From: Pomphorhynchus laevis
Taxonomy: Eukaryota > Acanthocephala > Palaeacanthocephala > Echinorhynchida > Pomphorhynchidae
DNA: 64,000 bases
NCBI GenBank assembly: GCA_012934845.2
Contig: WNNJ02001959.1
Span: forward strand, 124,001 to 188,000
Direction of reading: 5' to 3'
Under the pieces are notes generated by a model. It was not told the origin of the DNA and did no database searches. It saw nothing but the letters and a program-made list of their open reading frames with translations. The position numbers were made by a program, and so were the translations under genes. Positions 11,166 through 22,740 of this stretch are shown piece after piece (position 1 is the first letter of the stretch; each line of letters begins with the position of its first letter).

Positions 11166-11990
11166 TCAAATTCTCCGTTTTTGCAATTGTGGGAAGATCT
11201 CCCTCACTTTTATATTCAACATATTAAACTATATTTACCTTGTTCTTTCCTTAAAATTCTATTTCATGATCGTTTGATAGCTTCGACACGTTGTAAACAC
11301 TACACATTTTGTTATCACGAAGAGTCACGCGTGTATCATCATTTAACCCGAAAAAGCAACCGGCTTTGGAGTTGCCTTTTGAGTAGTATTTCCAATAAAG
11401 TTTCACATTTTTACTTGCAGGTGATTTCAATAACTTGAAATGTATAATATATTAATATTATTATGTTGCCAAATCAACAGTTTTGATATAAGTAATTGTG
11501 GAAGTTTTGTGCACGACTATCTTGAATTTTTAACAATAAATTTACAAACTTAAAGAATGGGGAATTTCAGCTAGCGATAACGGGCGTGTATCATCTTCCA
11601 AATCAAAATAAGCAAAAGGCTTTTGAGTAGCCTTTTGAGTAGTATTTCCAATGATAAAGTTTCACATTTTTTACTTGTAGGTGATTTCAATCACTTGAAA
11701 TAAGTTGTTAAATAATGTATAATATGATGCAAACAGTCTATTTTCCAACCAGAGGCATGCAAAGCTTGACCTAGTCTACACAAATATGAAAGCTTATCAA
11801 TTACTTCCAAGAATATGCCGACACAGTAATAACATTTTCACAACGAATCTATAACAACAGCGAACCTATAACAGCAGCAAGATCCTGCTAAATAAGAAAT
11901 GTCATTCAATAACTTCTCAACGAATTCTTCGTCACAGCCAGGTATTTACTCCATTCAAGGAAGTGAGGTAAGTACTGCTTTACTTTTTAA
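11166..11990. other. Spacer with a roughly 130-bp direct duplication
   Basis: No gene is seen. A segment with gcgtgtatcatc, ccttttgagtagtatttcc, taaagtttcacatttt and ggtgatttcaat occurs at about 11330-11450 and again at 11590-11720. It lies just upstream of the plus-strand LINE that starts near 12000, so it could be part of that element's 5' UTR; that is only inference. Confidence 0.6.
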
Positions 11991-12053
11991 AGCATACTGA
12001 ACTGGTGGAACTTCCCCCTGTGAAGAAACTTCATAATCTGATTACCATCAAAT

Positions 12054-12863
12054 TTGTTTCGAAGTTTCACAGATTTATACAAGAATATAGTTTTATTCAA
12101 GTCGATTAAATATTATGAAGCCGAGGTAAGAGTATCGTTTACCTCCGCAGACATCGCTTCTGAGTACATAAGGTACTTCAATAATAATCTCTCCCAGTTT
12201 GGTTTAATTACTTTTAAACCTATTCAAGTGTCAGTCGAAATAACAAATATTCCTCCTGATTTTGACACAGGCGACTTTCAAACTCCGGAGAAGATGTATC
12301 AGATAACTAACATACGTTTCTTACATGAGAAAATGTCTTTCCCCTACCGATTGCATTCTGTTCTACCTCGATGGATAACGCCGAGTGTATCTCAAGATCC
12401 GGCTGTAATCCATTTCTGGGCCACAACCTCAAATTTTCACTGCTAAGCACAGATGACCTGACTTACCCCCACTGTAATAACTGCCACAAGTGAGGACACT
12501 AGAGGGTCAGATTACCACACCACTCAGTCCTGTGTGGTATGTGGGTCAACAGATTCACAACACATGAAGGAGAAGTGCAACAACCCCTTCACACTGCTCG
12601 AATTGTAGGGACGACCATCTAACGTGTCCTCGTAAATGCCGTATCTTCAAAGACTATATGAAGAGACACTGCACTCCCTCGATTAACACTACTTCCAACT
12701 TAGCAGATGCAAGCAAATCCAACATCACTGAAGCTAGCAAAAAGCTGTCCGACCTGGACATAATTCTTTTGATCGATGCGAATAGCCAAGCCTCATCCAA
12801 GAAGATGGAATACTTTATTACAAATCTATTAAGCATGTTGTGTGGCACGCCACAGTTATCCAC
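12054..12863 (+). pseudogene. ORF1 of the R1-like LINE: Gag-like with CCHC knuckles
   Basis: The open frame 12054-12446 (130 aa: YEAEVRVSFTSADIASEYI, then FGLITFKPIQVSVEITNIPPDF) matches the ORF1 remains at 8221-8003. Beyond it, broken frames encode three Cys/His knuckles: HCNNCHK, CVVCGSTDSQHMKEKC and HCSNCRDDHLTCPRKC. A Ser/Thr-rich tail follows (12658-12863). The zinc knuckles would bind element RNA. The frame changes show it is inactive. Confidence 0.65.
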
Positions 12864-13089
12864 TACTATAGCCCCGTATTCAGAGAAAAGTGGTGCCTCC
12901 GCTCATATCCAGCCGTCCATCCGCCTCTCCAAAAAAGGGATATCTTGGAAAATGGTGGAAAGTAAGGGAAATGAAGATAATGCCTATGGGCAAATGACTC
13001 CCTCTGTTGATGCTGGAGGTGGGGAGGACAACCTTCCTGCCTCTGGTTTCGACTAGGGGGAGGGCTTTCCCACTCCGGTTCACTATCGT

Positions 13090-13796
13090 AATGGGAAGTA
13101 ATCGCGAACCGTTTTCACTTAATATCCTTCAGTGGAATTCGGGAGGTGCTTCCGCCCTTAGCCTTCTATCTGGTAGAGATGCAGACGTAATAGTCCTTCA
13201 GGAAACGCGGTCTATTTGTCTCCCCAGGATACTACTCGATTTATTCCTAAGCACATAACATCCCACTTTACTCCGTATATAACCCCTCCTCACACCTCTT
13301 CTTCTCAAGGTCTTTTAACCCTAGTGAAGAGCTCCTTAAGATTATCCCTCTTACTAAACTATTCTTCACCAGCCCTATCTTGTCTAGCGATTTCACTTTG
13401 TAAATACGGTAAACGTATCAGCATAGCTAATGTCTATATCCAGCAAGGAGAAATTCACAATAGCCGTGACCTCCTGGATCGTATATTAGGTAGCGGCTAT
13501 GACATGGTACTTGGTGACCTCAACGACAGAACTAATCGATGGATTAATGCAGCACTCCGCAGAACCAGGAACGACTACCTTATACATAAACCACCATCCC
13601 CCACCTTTCATTGTACTACAACTAATTCACTCCTCGACATACTACTGCTTCATAGGATGTGGTTGTTAAAATCCATCTGTACTGAGCAGTCGCGCCAACA
13701 ACTTACCACTTCGCACGACCTACTTCGTTGGCGGTTAGAAGAAGATACATTGCTTACAAAAAGGTTCCGCTTTGATCCATCCAGAGTGGCCTGATT
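13090..13796 (+). pseudogene. Endonuclease domain of the R1-like LINE
   Basis: Two frames carry the apurinic-type endonuclease: LNILQWNSGG and ADVIVLQET (13091-13258, motifs with the catalytic Asn and Glu), then ISIANVYIQQG, MVLGDLNDRTNRW (GDxN motif) and a broken end at 13794 (13216-13796). The overlap of the two frames between 13216 and 13258 marks a frameshift. The terminal SDH motif is not clearly kept. Confidence 0.65.
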
Positions 13797-14214
13797 CCAG
13801 ACTGCTATCCAATTCCTGTTGTAGGTAACGCGAGTCTGACTCGATTTAATTTCTACCTCTATTTGCAAGCTACCGCGATACTTTTGACTACCTATAAAGG
13901 TCGTTTATACAGTCCCACTCCAACAAAACTCAAGGCCCTAGCCAAAATGCTACACCTTCCTAATCTGTCTGTTTCTGGTAGACAGGCCTTTTCGAATGAA
14001 TACTGGAGCACTAGATATAGACTTTAGCTTAGTAGAGATAAGGCGAGCATTGCTCGTCTTAACCCTTCGCAGTCTTCCTTTTGGAAGATATTCAAGAAAG
14101 ACAAGTTTTTCTGCTGTAAGGAAAAGGCATTGGGTTGGATAGGTAGTATAGGCCTTGCTAAAGTTTTGGAGGAGTCACTATCCCTACATAACTATGGAGC
14201 CACTCAATATCCCT

Positions 14215-14310
14215 AACCAATCCCGTCTTGGGATTGGTTGGGGATCCAATCCTAAGTGGCCCCCAGGAGTTAAGGATCCCTCTTGGGATCCTTAACTCCT
14301 GGGGGCCACT
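14215..14310. repeat. Two adjacent perfect hairpins inside LINE coding sequence
   Basis: The first is aaccaatccc (14215-14224), loop gtctt, then its exact complement to 14239. The second is a 26-bp arm at 14255-14280 (starts agtggccccc, ends ggatccc), loop tctt, and its exact complement at 14285-14310. They overlap the start of the RT-side frame. Confidence 0.9.
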
Positions 14311-15229
14311 CTCGGGCACCTCTAAATCAGTAACCCCACTCTCTTATCGTGTTTGTCAGCTTTTGACAGCCCACCAGAGAAGAGGAGTGGTCATCACGAT
14401 GCTTTTAGCCTCACCATCCGATGTAGCCAACATCAACATTAGCCGTAGTATATTTTTATCTAAGGGAAAATCGATTTCATGTCCCAAAGATCTGCGGCCC
14501 ATTTCTACTCAAAATTCCATTATCTCCATCTACAAAAAAGCGCTTGCGCATAGAATCCGCGTCCACTTAAGTAAGCGTAATTTAATCCCACCGAGTTTTC
14601 ATGGGTTTGTCAAAGGTCGCTCGGTCCATTCAGCAATTGGTGAATTGCACCAGTTTTGTAAGGATAACAGTCATCAGCTTGCTGTGGCTGTTTTTCTTGA
14701 CTTTTCTGCTGCATTTGACCGCATCTCCATTCCCTTCGTTATATCCTCTCTCAGGTACCTCGGGTTGCCTGCGAGAATTGCTAACAGGATAGAGATCCTG
14801 CTGTACACCAAGCGGTTCTTCTATGAAGACGTCCCTGAAGCACGTCAGTTCTACCCTATTACAGGTGTGCCTCAAAGCTCCCCTCTTTATCCCATTTTGT
14901 ACCTTGCTGCATCCATTGTTCTATGCAAGGAATTTAAACGTGATCAACATCTTGTGGTATATGCTGATAGTACCACAGCTCTGTTTTCTGAACGCAGGTG
15001 CAAAGATGTAGTCTCGGACATCAGCCGTTTCTTTTTAAGATTAAAAGATCAGTTACCCTCATCCAATCTTGTTTTAAACTCCGAAAAATCTCACGTGGTC
15101 GTCTTTCATGGCGCTCCTACCACCAAAAAGAAGCTTAAGAGATTAGCACTCTCTATACTCTCCTACATGTTGCAGCCTCAACCACTTCCCATCTTCACGA
15201 GTCGAGTAAAATATCTGGGGTTTATGTAA
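14228..15229 (+). pseudogene. Reverse transcriptase domain of the R1-like LINE, catalytic motifs altered
   Basis: A 333-aa frame that is RT from about residue 75 on: KDLRPISTQNSII, HGFVKGRSVHSAI, VAVFLDFSAAFDRIS (motif A intact), TGVPQSSPLYPILY (motif B, GVPQGSPL expected) and VVYADSTTALF (motif C, YADS where YADD is expected). Then NLVLNSEKSHVVVFHG. The second catalytic Asp of motif C is lost, so the enzyme would be dead. The first roughly 40 residues translate the palindromes at 14215-14310 and do not look like LINE protein. Confidence 0.8.
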
Positions 15230-15685
15230 CGGTGAATTGGTCGGCGAAAGCTGACCAAGATAGACTTAAACGTATTCTGAAGAGAGCTAGGTGGGCTCTG
15301 AAATAGGCTCAGCATATGTCATTGAATGGGGAAAACCAGGTGCGCCTTTGGGGTACTTGGGCTATCTCAGAATTAGTTTTCTTTTCAAGAGAACGTCCCT
15401 CAGAGCAAATACTAAGGTTTCTCAAGCTCTTCATCTCCAGATTACCTACCATAGTCAGTCTCGACTGGATTCTTAGGGGTGTTAGAGACCCCAAATGGTT
15501 CAGACGGAAGGCGGCGGGCTGATGCGGCCGGGGGCTTAGATCCCTCTGGACCTGAAACCTTAGAGTTATAACGAAGACGGAATGCACAAAGAGACAGAAT
15601 TACATGAAAATAAGACATTCTTAATTTATGTATCTTATTATTCATCCTGTATATATTTTTTATTAAGAAAATCTATTATTAGAAT

Positions 15686-16933
15686 ATGCAGGCCTCTTTC
15701 TACATCATATCATGGTATCATGTAAATCCAACATATGAACGTAGTGAGTTGAGTTTAGAAACAATTATTACAAGTCACAGTTCTATAATGGATAAAAAGG
15801 GTATAAAGGTTGAATTAGATAATGAAATTATGCCTATATTATTTTGGAATCCAAAATTACATAAAAATCCAATAAAACCTAGGTTCATAGGTAGTGCGTT
15901 TAAATGTACATTAAAACCACTTTCTGTTTATATGAATAAAATACTTAAAGTAATTAAAGCACATTTTAAAAAATATTGCAAGGTAATCGAAATTAATACT
16001 GGTATAAAACACTATTTCAGTATTAATTCTACAAAAGAATTTTTAGAACAGACAAAAGGAATAAATTTTCAAAATATAAATACACACGATTTTAGTACGC
16101 TTTATACAAATCTAGATTTAGTAGATATTAAAGAAACGTTAGTAAAATTAATTAACCTTATATTCGGAAAAAGATATACATATATATGTTATAATAATTA
16201 TAACGCCTATCTAACAAAAATTAAATCATCAAATAAATATAAATATATGGATAAAATTGAATTAATATAATCATTAAATATTTTGATAAATCAAAATTAT
16301 TTAAAGATAAGGACATATATATTTAGACAAGTAAAAGGTGTTCCAATGGGTGGTAATAGTAGCCCAATTATAGCTGGCTTATTTTTAAGCTTTATAGAAT
16401 ATGAATTTGTTCATAACTGTGTAAAAACTAAATCTAAACAATATAAATATATGAAATATATGTTTCGATACATTGATGATATATGTGTATTTAATTCTAA
16501 TAATTTTTATTCAATTAGTGAGCACATTTATCCAGAAAGCCTTATTCTTAACAAAACCAATATTAATGATAAAGAAGGTGTATATCTAGATATGAACATT
16601 AAATTAACATTAACTAAAACTACTATTAATTTATATCGTAAAGATGACATATTTAAATTTACAAGAAACATATTTTTGCATGAGCATTCATGCGTACCAT
16701 ATAATATAAAATATAATACATTAAATAATGAAATTTTAAGAATTGCAACAATATGTAATGATATTGGATTTCTTCAAAATTATTTAAATAATTTAATAGA
16801 TACATATTTTAAACTAGGTTTCTATAAAAATAACATCAAGCAGAAAATAGTAAAATATATAAATCAACACAATAATATAAAGAATAAATTTAAACTCTTA
16901 AGTGGCAAATTTTTATGGATGGATAATAAATAA
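15686..16933 (+). CDS. PLE reverse transcriptase, one interruption
   Basis: The frame 15686-16270 (194 aa) has FWNPKLHKNPIKPRFIGSAF and HDFSTLYTNL (motif A of PLE RTs). The frame 16283-16933 (216 aa) continues with FRQVKGVPMGGNSSPIIAGL (motif B) and MFRYIDDICVF (motif C with both Asp), then VYLDMNI and a thumb-like helix-rich tail ending FLWMDNK and a stop. The same C-terminus is present in the copy at 30023, so the RT protein really ends here with no C-terminal endonuclease. A stop between the two frames interrupts it. The start Met is arbitrary because the copy is 5'-truncated. Confidence 0.85.
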
Positions 16934-16972
16934 TATACTTTGCATTAGAATAAGATACTAGATAGTTATTTC

Positions 16973-17075
16973 AGAGGAAATACATCATTAGCATGTATTT
17001 GGCCCCGCTGCTATGTTGGGTAGAGGAGTTAGGGGCCGAAACCTGATAGCATAGCAGTTCCTCCTGATGACCTCT
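16973..17075 (+). ncRNA. Candidate type II hammerhead ribozyme in the PLE 3' region
   Basis: Read 5' to 3': AGAG (16973-16976) and GAAA (16977-16980). Then a six-pair stem III, counting the last A of GAAA, with a cattagc loop (ATACAT/ATGTAT, 16980-16998), and a T at the cleavage position. A long arm follows, closed by CTGCTATG (17008-17015) and CATAGCAG (17050-17057). It ends with CTGATGA (17064-17070), one unpaired C, and CTCT, which pairs with AGAG. All core boxes are intact. In the copy at 22848-22943 one stem III pair changes from A-U to G-C, keeping pairing. The extra C between CTGATGA and stem II is not canonical. Self-cleavage is inferred, not shown. Confidence 0.4.
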
Positions 17076-17439
17076 AATTCTTATTCTGATACAACGTCTG
17101 TTATTTATTAGTCAATTCATAAAAATGACGTTTATTTTAAATTTTATTTTTTATTTTTTATTTTTATTTTTTTAACTTGATTTAAATTATAGAAAATCTA
17201 AAAACAATTATTAATTTTATTATTTAATTATTAAATTTTGATTTAGCATTATTATGTTTTGTTTATTTTATAATTATATTAAATAAGTAGACTCAGTTAG
17301 CTGATTTAATCATTCTGATTGCACCACACAAAATCAAGAAAGAAAAAAGTGAAATTCGTTTTAAGATAGCTTATGATAATCGTGAAAAATTCCTCGTTCC
17401 GGTTCAATTATCAACTACATCTATAAGTCAGTTGTTTGT

Positions 17440-19030
17440 GTTTTGAGGGATATTGATGAGATAGAATCAATTTTAGTGATAATTTGCAATTGAGGGCACA
17501 TCAAGGTAGACAACAGAGTTATTTTTACCGCACAGATGAGTAAGGGTATATGATGATCCATGCTGTATAACTCCAATTATTAAATACATCTATAATCAAC
17601 GAGATTAAGCTTTTTGTAGTCGTCGTGTATCAGAATATGCCGCTTTATCCAATATGGTGAATACTTATATCGGGAGATCTAAGAGAGTGGTTTGCAAATG
17701 GTTGACAAATAAGGATTAAAAATGCTGGAGAGATATGTGAAGGGTACTTACTCAGCAGTTGGTTGTTTATTACCTGCTGAAAAGACAGATGAGCACATGT
17801 ACAAAATGATTACCACTATTAATGAGTTACTTACTGATCATATGTACCGTAACGATTCAACTAGTTCAGTAGTATTCCAACAACTGAAACAGCTAAGCTA
17901 CAGAGATTGATGTTCCAACTGTAAGCGATATTGATGTTAACAAACTAATTAATAAGATTAACCCTGGTAAAGCAAATGGTCCTGGTATATCAACATGGTT
18001 GGTCAAAGAATATAGAGCAGAATTATCCCCAATTCTGCCGAGTTCTCGAGAAGTTTTCAGGAAGGAGTTGTGCCTGACAAGCTGAAAAGTGATAATATAT
18101 TACTAGTTCCAAAAGGATCTGGTGGGCCAACGTAGGTAATGTGCGGCCCATATCGCTAATTCCTATAGTTGATTGATTAATGCTGGGATTTTTACTAAAT
18201 TTACTAAAGCCACATTATCATTTTCTTGATGATGATCAATTTGCATATAGACCAGCTAAGTCCACTACCAATGATTTGATGAGAATATATGATAGTGTTC
18301 TAAGCGCAGTAGACAGGAAGTTGGTTGTGAGAATGCTTCAACTTGATCTTACAAAGGCATTTGATATAATTGATTATGACATATTGATTCTTAATTTAAG
18401 TACCACATCGCCGCTTTCCGATGATTAAATGAATGCATGATTATCTCACAGACAGCACACAAAGGATTATATGCGATGAAATCATGTCGAGTATTTGCAA
18501 GGTAAAGGGTGAAATTCCACGAGAAGTATTATCGCCTATTTTATTCAACATATTTGTGAATGACTTGAATCCAAAACACTATAGGAATACCTACGTAAAG
18601 TATGCGGATGATATTACGTTGATTGTTTTGATAGGTGCTAGTCAATCAAATGATGTATATGTGGTTAACGATGAATTGAAAGATGATGGTTATCTAGTAT
18701 ACCACCAGCAACTTATAATGGTGAACTTATTGAGCGACGTGATGCGTTGGAAATTTTAGGTATTACCTTTAATAGATCACTGACTGGGAGTCATCACGTA
18801 GAGCAGATTGCAATCTATTCTTCACGTTTAATAGATTGTTAGGTATGCCTATCAATGATTTAATATATTTTTATATATTAACTTATAAATATCCGTTATT
18901 TCGCAATATGTCAAAAAGGACAGAAATGCTAAATCGAATACATCGCAAAGCTAGCAGAATATGTGGTGTAAATTTTCCTGAACTAAAATATGTGTTTGAA
19001 AGAATGTTTTACACTAAATGTAGAAAACTT
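17440..19030 (+). mobile_element. Degenerate LINE with RT, family not resolved
   Basis: RT motifs are spread over three broken plus-strand frames: DDDQFAYRPAKSTTNDL and MLQLDLTKAFDIIDYDIL (motif A) at 18180-18428, then EIPREVLSPILFNIFVND (motif B, GVPQGS.LSP altered) and YVKYADDITLIV (motif C intact) at 18433-18759, and a C-terminal piece (MLNRIHRKASRICG) at 18836-19036. Upstream (17722-18120) is a pre-RT segment (KINPGKANGPGISTWLVKEY). Frame changes and an AT-driven drift mark it as old. It could be CR1- or Jockey-like. Confidence 0.7.
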
Positions 19031-19639
19031 GTCTAGATGTCCTGGAAATCTTCAAAAAATTATGCCTCCACAAATCAGTATTTTCTATTGGCGAACATGC
19101 AATTATCCAGAATTTCAAACTTTGTTCTTGTGCTATTTGTATGATTTGAATGTGATTTAAATGTCTTGTATTATTATAATACAAGACATTTGGAGTTGTA
19201 TAGTAGGTCACATATTCGCACCGAAATTTATTACAATAGCTTTGTTCCATCCTGCACCAAAATATTGAATGAAAATAAATAGGACAATTATCCGTTTATC
19301 CATGTCACAGTAGTCAGTTTTTTCTTCTTCTCTGTTCTTTCTAGTTAATTGTACCAATTTAGTTATTGACTTAATTTTATAAAATTTTAGTAAAAACGTA
19401 AAATGAAATAGACTAAATGGTAAATAATAAAATAAAAGTTTAATTTAAGTTTCATTTTACTAATAGTAAAATGAAATAGACTAAATCGTATGTGAAAATA
19501 TAAATATTACGACATTAATATACATAAATATAGCGTAAATATTATATCTCCATACATTATTATTGAGTACAAGACATGCCGCAAATGGCTGCTCAGTCTG
19601 TTCACTGTTGATATTAAAAAAAATAAAAAACAAACAAAC
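19031..19639. other. AT-rich spacer with a perfect hairpin
   Basis: A perfect 15-bp-arm hairpin lies at 19159-19191 (aaatgtcttgtatta, 3-nt loop). A 20-bp stretch (gtaaaatgaaatagactaaa) is repeated near 19398 and 19467. No gene is seen. Confidence 0.6.
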
Positions 19640-20410
19640 AAATGAAGTGTGGAATGTAATCAGCCGAATGGGTAGTTCAACACTGATTGATGGTTCGAGC
19701 TGTGATGAATCCACTTTCTCACTTGAAGTTCAAAATTTGAATAGCTGGAGGCACAAGCAATTTCCTCAGGTAGTGCATTTTAAATGTTGATTACACGATG
19801 GGAGTGTCTCATTATTCGAGGATTTTTACCAGGGGGAAATTTTTAGAAGGTTAGGCGATGTCCACGATAATTTGTAGTTCTAAACTTTATAACATTTGTG
19901 GAATATCCTTCAAATGATTTGACAACCACATTGCTAAGAGATCAAGATACAATAGTCTTTGTCTCATTGAAGATAAACCTAGTAAGGATAACCTGTCCTC
20001 ATACGAATACTAATTATGAAAGCAAATTCGAGACCTGCGACGAAGCACTGATTTAAGATCGGTAATTTTTTTTAGTGCATGGAAAAACAGCTTGAATGCA
20101 ATACTCAAGATGTGGACGAACCAAAGAACAATAAAGGAGTTTAAAGACAGAAGGGATCATTCTCGATAAGCAATTTTTGATGCAATACAAAGGTTCGAAC
20201 TGCCTTAGTTCCACTTTCTTAGTTTTAGTCTTGTACATAAGTTTCGTATTAGTCTATAACGAGGAATTAGAATCGAATGTGACATGCACCAAAGGTAATT
20301 ACGAGTTTTCAACATAAGCTTCAGATCTTTATCAAACCAAGCGGGAAATTTAGATTGTGAATAAATTGCACGTTTTGGACCAAATGTTTCTAAATATTCA
20401 TTATATAATC
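19640..20410 (-). mobile_element. LINE fragment with internal deletion
   Basis: Minus-strand translation at about 20400-20300 gives ETFGPKRAIYSQSKFPAWF and KDLKLMLKTRNY, the linker between endonuclease and RT in CR1/Jockey-type LINEs. Immediately after, 20238-20053 gives FKLLYCSLVRPHLEYCIQAV, a part that lies well after the RT core, so the RT core is deleted. The 3' part continues degenerately to about 19640. Confidence 0.6.
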
Positions 20411-21064
20411 CAAAATCTGATTAAGTAGTTCCTTATCTTCCCTCACCTATCACGCGAGTGTGTTTCATTCTAGTGCGTGTTTTTTCTCATATTTTTATTT
20501 TTAATTTTTATCTGATCAATTGTTCGAATATAATAATTGATGATTTATTAAAGTAAAAAAACGTTTTATATACATATTTCTTCTTTCTCGCGTCCTTTTT
20601 TCTTCTCGACTCTAACCAAATATGGGGTCCCAATCTAGCTTCCTTTTATTCTTTTCTTCAGGATTCGATTGAGACACTTGTCCGGTATTAGAAGCACTTG
20701 AGGTCAAGCGCATATGAAGAACTAATTAATCCACACACTTTCAAAAATAAGAAAAAAATCAAGTACAAAAACAAAAAATTAAAAATTATTACTTAAGAAT
20801 TTATTTGCATTTTTAAAATGACATCATTTAAAATTAAAAAATTATTTGATTTTTTATTTTGTTTATAAAATTCATCAAAAAAATCATCTAAAACATTTAT
20901 ACAATCGAAAAATTGAAATAATTACTTATTATGGAATTATTATTTAAATACTAAAATTTATAATCTCATTAAATAAGATTTAAGGTAAAATTAATTTTAT
21001 TATTTAAATTTATCATTACTTTATTAATTACCTTTTTGAATGCTTGTATACCGGCTCGTGTAGG
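20411..21064. other. AT-rich spacer
   Basis: Runs of T/A with low complexity (20480-20560 and 20740-21030). No gene, RNA gene or repeat family is recognised. Confidence 0.6.
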
Positions 21065-22200
21065 TTAAAATCTAATCTTGAAAACTAGTTCCCCCTTCCA
21101 CGACCAGTATACAAGTTTATGTCCATCGTTTAAAGAATCTGGCAGCAAATTCTGCTGCCATTTCATTTTGAATTTAGTATTTTTATTTTGCAAAATCCAA
21201 TGTGGAGCAATATTTATTCCGACGACGGATAAATGTCCCTTCCGGGGGGACATATGACCTCCCATGCTTGGGCAAGCATATTGCTCACCCGAGACCCTCC
21301 GTCATCGTTAAAATCTCCTATTAAAAAGTAAGCACCTAAATTGAATATTTTCAACAGCATAGACCAAATCTCTCATCCCCATTTTCGAACTCCAGGCACA
21401 CGGCTTGATGTAGCAATTTACTACATAAACCGGGAGTCTGTAGATGAAAAATTGAGAAGTTGGAATTAACATACTTCGCTAGTGCCGTGTGATAGTAAAG
21501 ACGCTCAAAAATGCTTCTTTACCAACGACACTAGAAAGAGTTTCATTATGAGACCTTCCGCAGACACAAATGTGTCGTAGTCGTCGATCTTTCTCTTAAA
21601 TATCTTCAATTAGTCGGGTGATCTCGCTTCCTGCAAGAGTAGCACATCCAGCTTAATGAAACTGAAATACTGTATCAAGTTCTTAACATAACCTATATTC
21701 CAACGCATCGGGCAGATGTCTTCAAGTAAAGAAAATTCAATTATTCGATTTTTTTTGCATTAGAAGATTTTTGCCAGGAACTGCCCCTCCCACTCTACGC
21801 CTGCTGGATTGATTCAGATAACGTCAGCCCCTTAAGAGCAGTCCCTGTTTCCTTAGTCAAAGGACCCTCGGAATCAGTCGATACCACTGAACAATATTCC
21901 TCAGTATTGTCCTCATTCTGAGAGCCTTTTATTTTCGTTTGTGATAAATCGTTTAAACGATTGAAAGTAGTCACCAAAATCGATGACTTCTCTTTCTCCT
22001 GTTTCAACGATTTGTGCTTGTGTAATGTTTCTGCGTTCAACTTCGATTTGAATTTCTTCAAATCAGATTCATGAAATACATAATCCTTTTTTAGTTTAGC
22101 ATTTTCCTGCCTTAAGGCATCTATTTATTTTTCAAGAGCAAGTACTCTCTCGATCAACATTGCTGCTTGTCTAGCATGTCCAATTCCGGAAGAATAGATT
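21065..22200 (-). mobile_element. R1-like LINE fragment: end of ORF1 and endonuclease
   Basis: The frame 22061-21795 (88 aa, Lys/Glu-rich, ending SESIQQA) looks like the end of an ORF1. Directly downstream, broken minus-strand frames give FSFIKLDVLLLQEARSPD at about 21670-21610, the endonuclease motif with catalytic Glu, and further endonuclease-like remains to about 21290. The frame 21265-21065 may be the continuation. It has many stops and frame changes, and no RT. Confidence 0.5.
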
Positions 22201-22249
22201 ATTTTTCAGAAATACTGTTATTTAATAATACAATTATTTCAAAAATGTA

Positions 22250-22740
22250 TTCAATTATTTTTAGAAATACGGGTACGATAAACATTTTTTGTTCGTTATG
22301 CTTCAGTTTATATTTATAAATAATTTTAACCCTCAAATTTCTTATTAAAATGGTTTTGTATCATTCGGTAATATAATCGATGTGTTAATTCAAAGTATTA
22401 AATTAAAGAATTACCAATTTATATTTCAATTCATATTACATAATGGCACATCATCATTTAAATGATAAAATGATGAAGATGGCATAATCTAAAATTATTC
22501 CTATCATTTTAAGTTTAATTTAAAGTTTCAAATAAAACTATATTTTCTTAACTGAAAAAAATTTCTCTCGTCTATTATTTCCTCTAAATAAGAAACTAAA
22601 GAGATTTAACTCTTGTTTGCCAGAAGGAACTGCTATGTTTTAACTAGGAACTGCTATGTTTTAATAATCTAAAATATTATTTAAAATATTATTATTAAAA
22701 ATAAAGATAAATAATTATAAATAATAAATATATAAGATTT
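22250..22740. other. AT-rich spacer
   Basis: No gene is seen. Short inverted repeats of cattt/aaatg type occur near 22450. Confidence 0.5.

Larger units (their letters stand above)
12000..15560 (+). mobile_element. R1-like non-LTR retrotransposon, full order of domains, decayed
   Basis: The parts come in the expected order on the plus strand: ORF1 with three zinc-knuckle remnants (12054-12863), apurinic-type endonuclease (13090-13796) and RT plus C-terminal domain (14400-15530). Each domain is in a different or interrupted frame. Pieces of the 3' end (…RDPKWFRRKAAG region, rich in gcggccgggg) recur at 23290-23400 and 23700-23790. A PLE begins about 100 bp beyond the 3' end. The assignment to the R1/Jockey-type side of the LINE tree comes from the multi-CCHC ORF1 and the style of the endonuclease and RT. 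Confidence 0.75.
15640..17320 (+). mobile_element. Penelope-like element, copy A
   Basis: A very AT-rich retroelement with a two-part RT frame (15686-16270 and 16283-16933) and a 3' region to about 17320. Related copies lie at 29655-31310 and 57690-58320, with 3'-region pieces at 22740-23000, 23815-24020 and 40565-40720. Copies share the 3' sequence ending tagactcagttagctgat. No GIY-YIG endonuclease was found after the RT, and the upstream side is cut near 15650. The 3' region holds a structured element (16973-17075). Confidence 0.85.

Noticed and set aside
17001-17039. Alternative pairing GGCCCC/GGGGCC next to a second GAAAC in the PLE 3' region
   Set aside because: It forms a hairpin but there is no CTGANGA box before GGCCCC, so it does not make a hammerhead by itself; it may be part of the long arm.
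21065-21265. Small minus-strand gene
   Set aside because: Best explained as part of the decayed LINE endonuclease region, not an independent gene.
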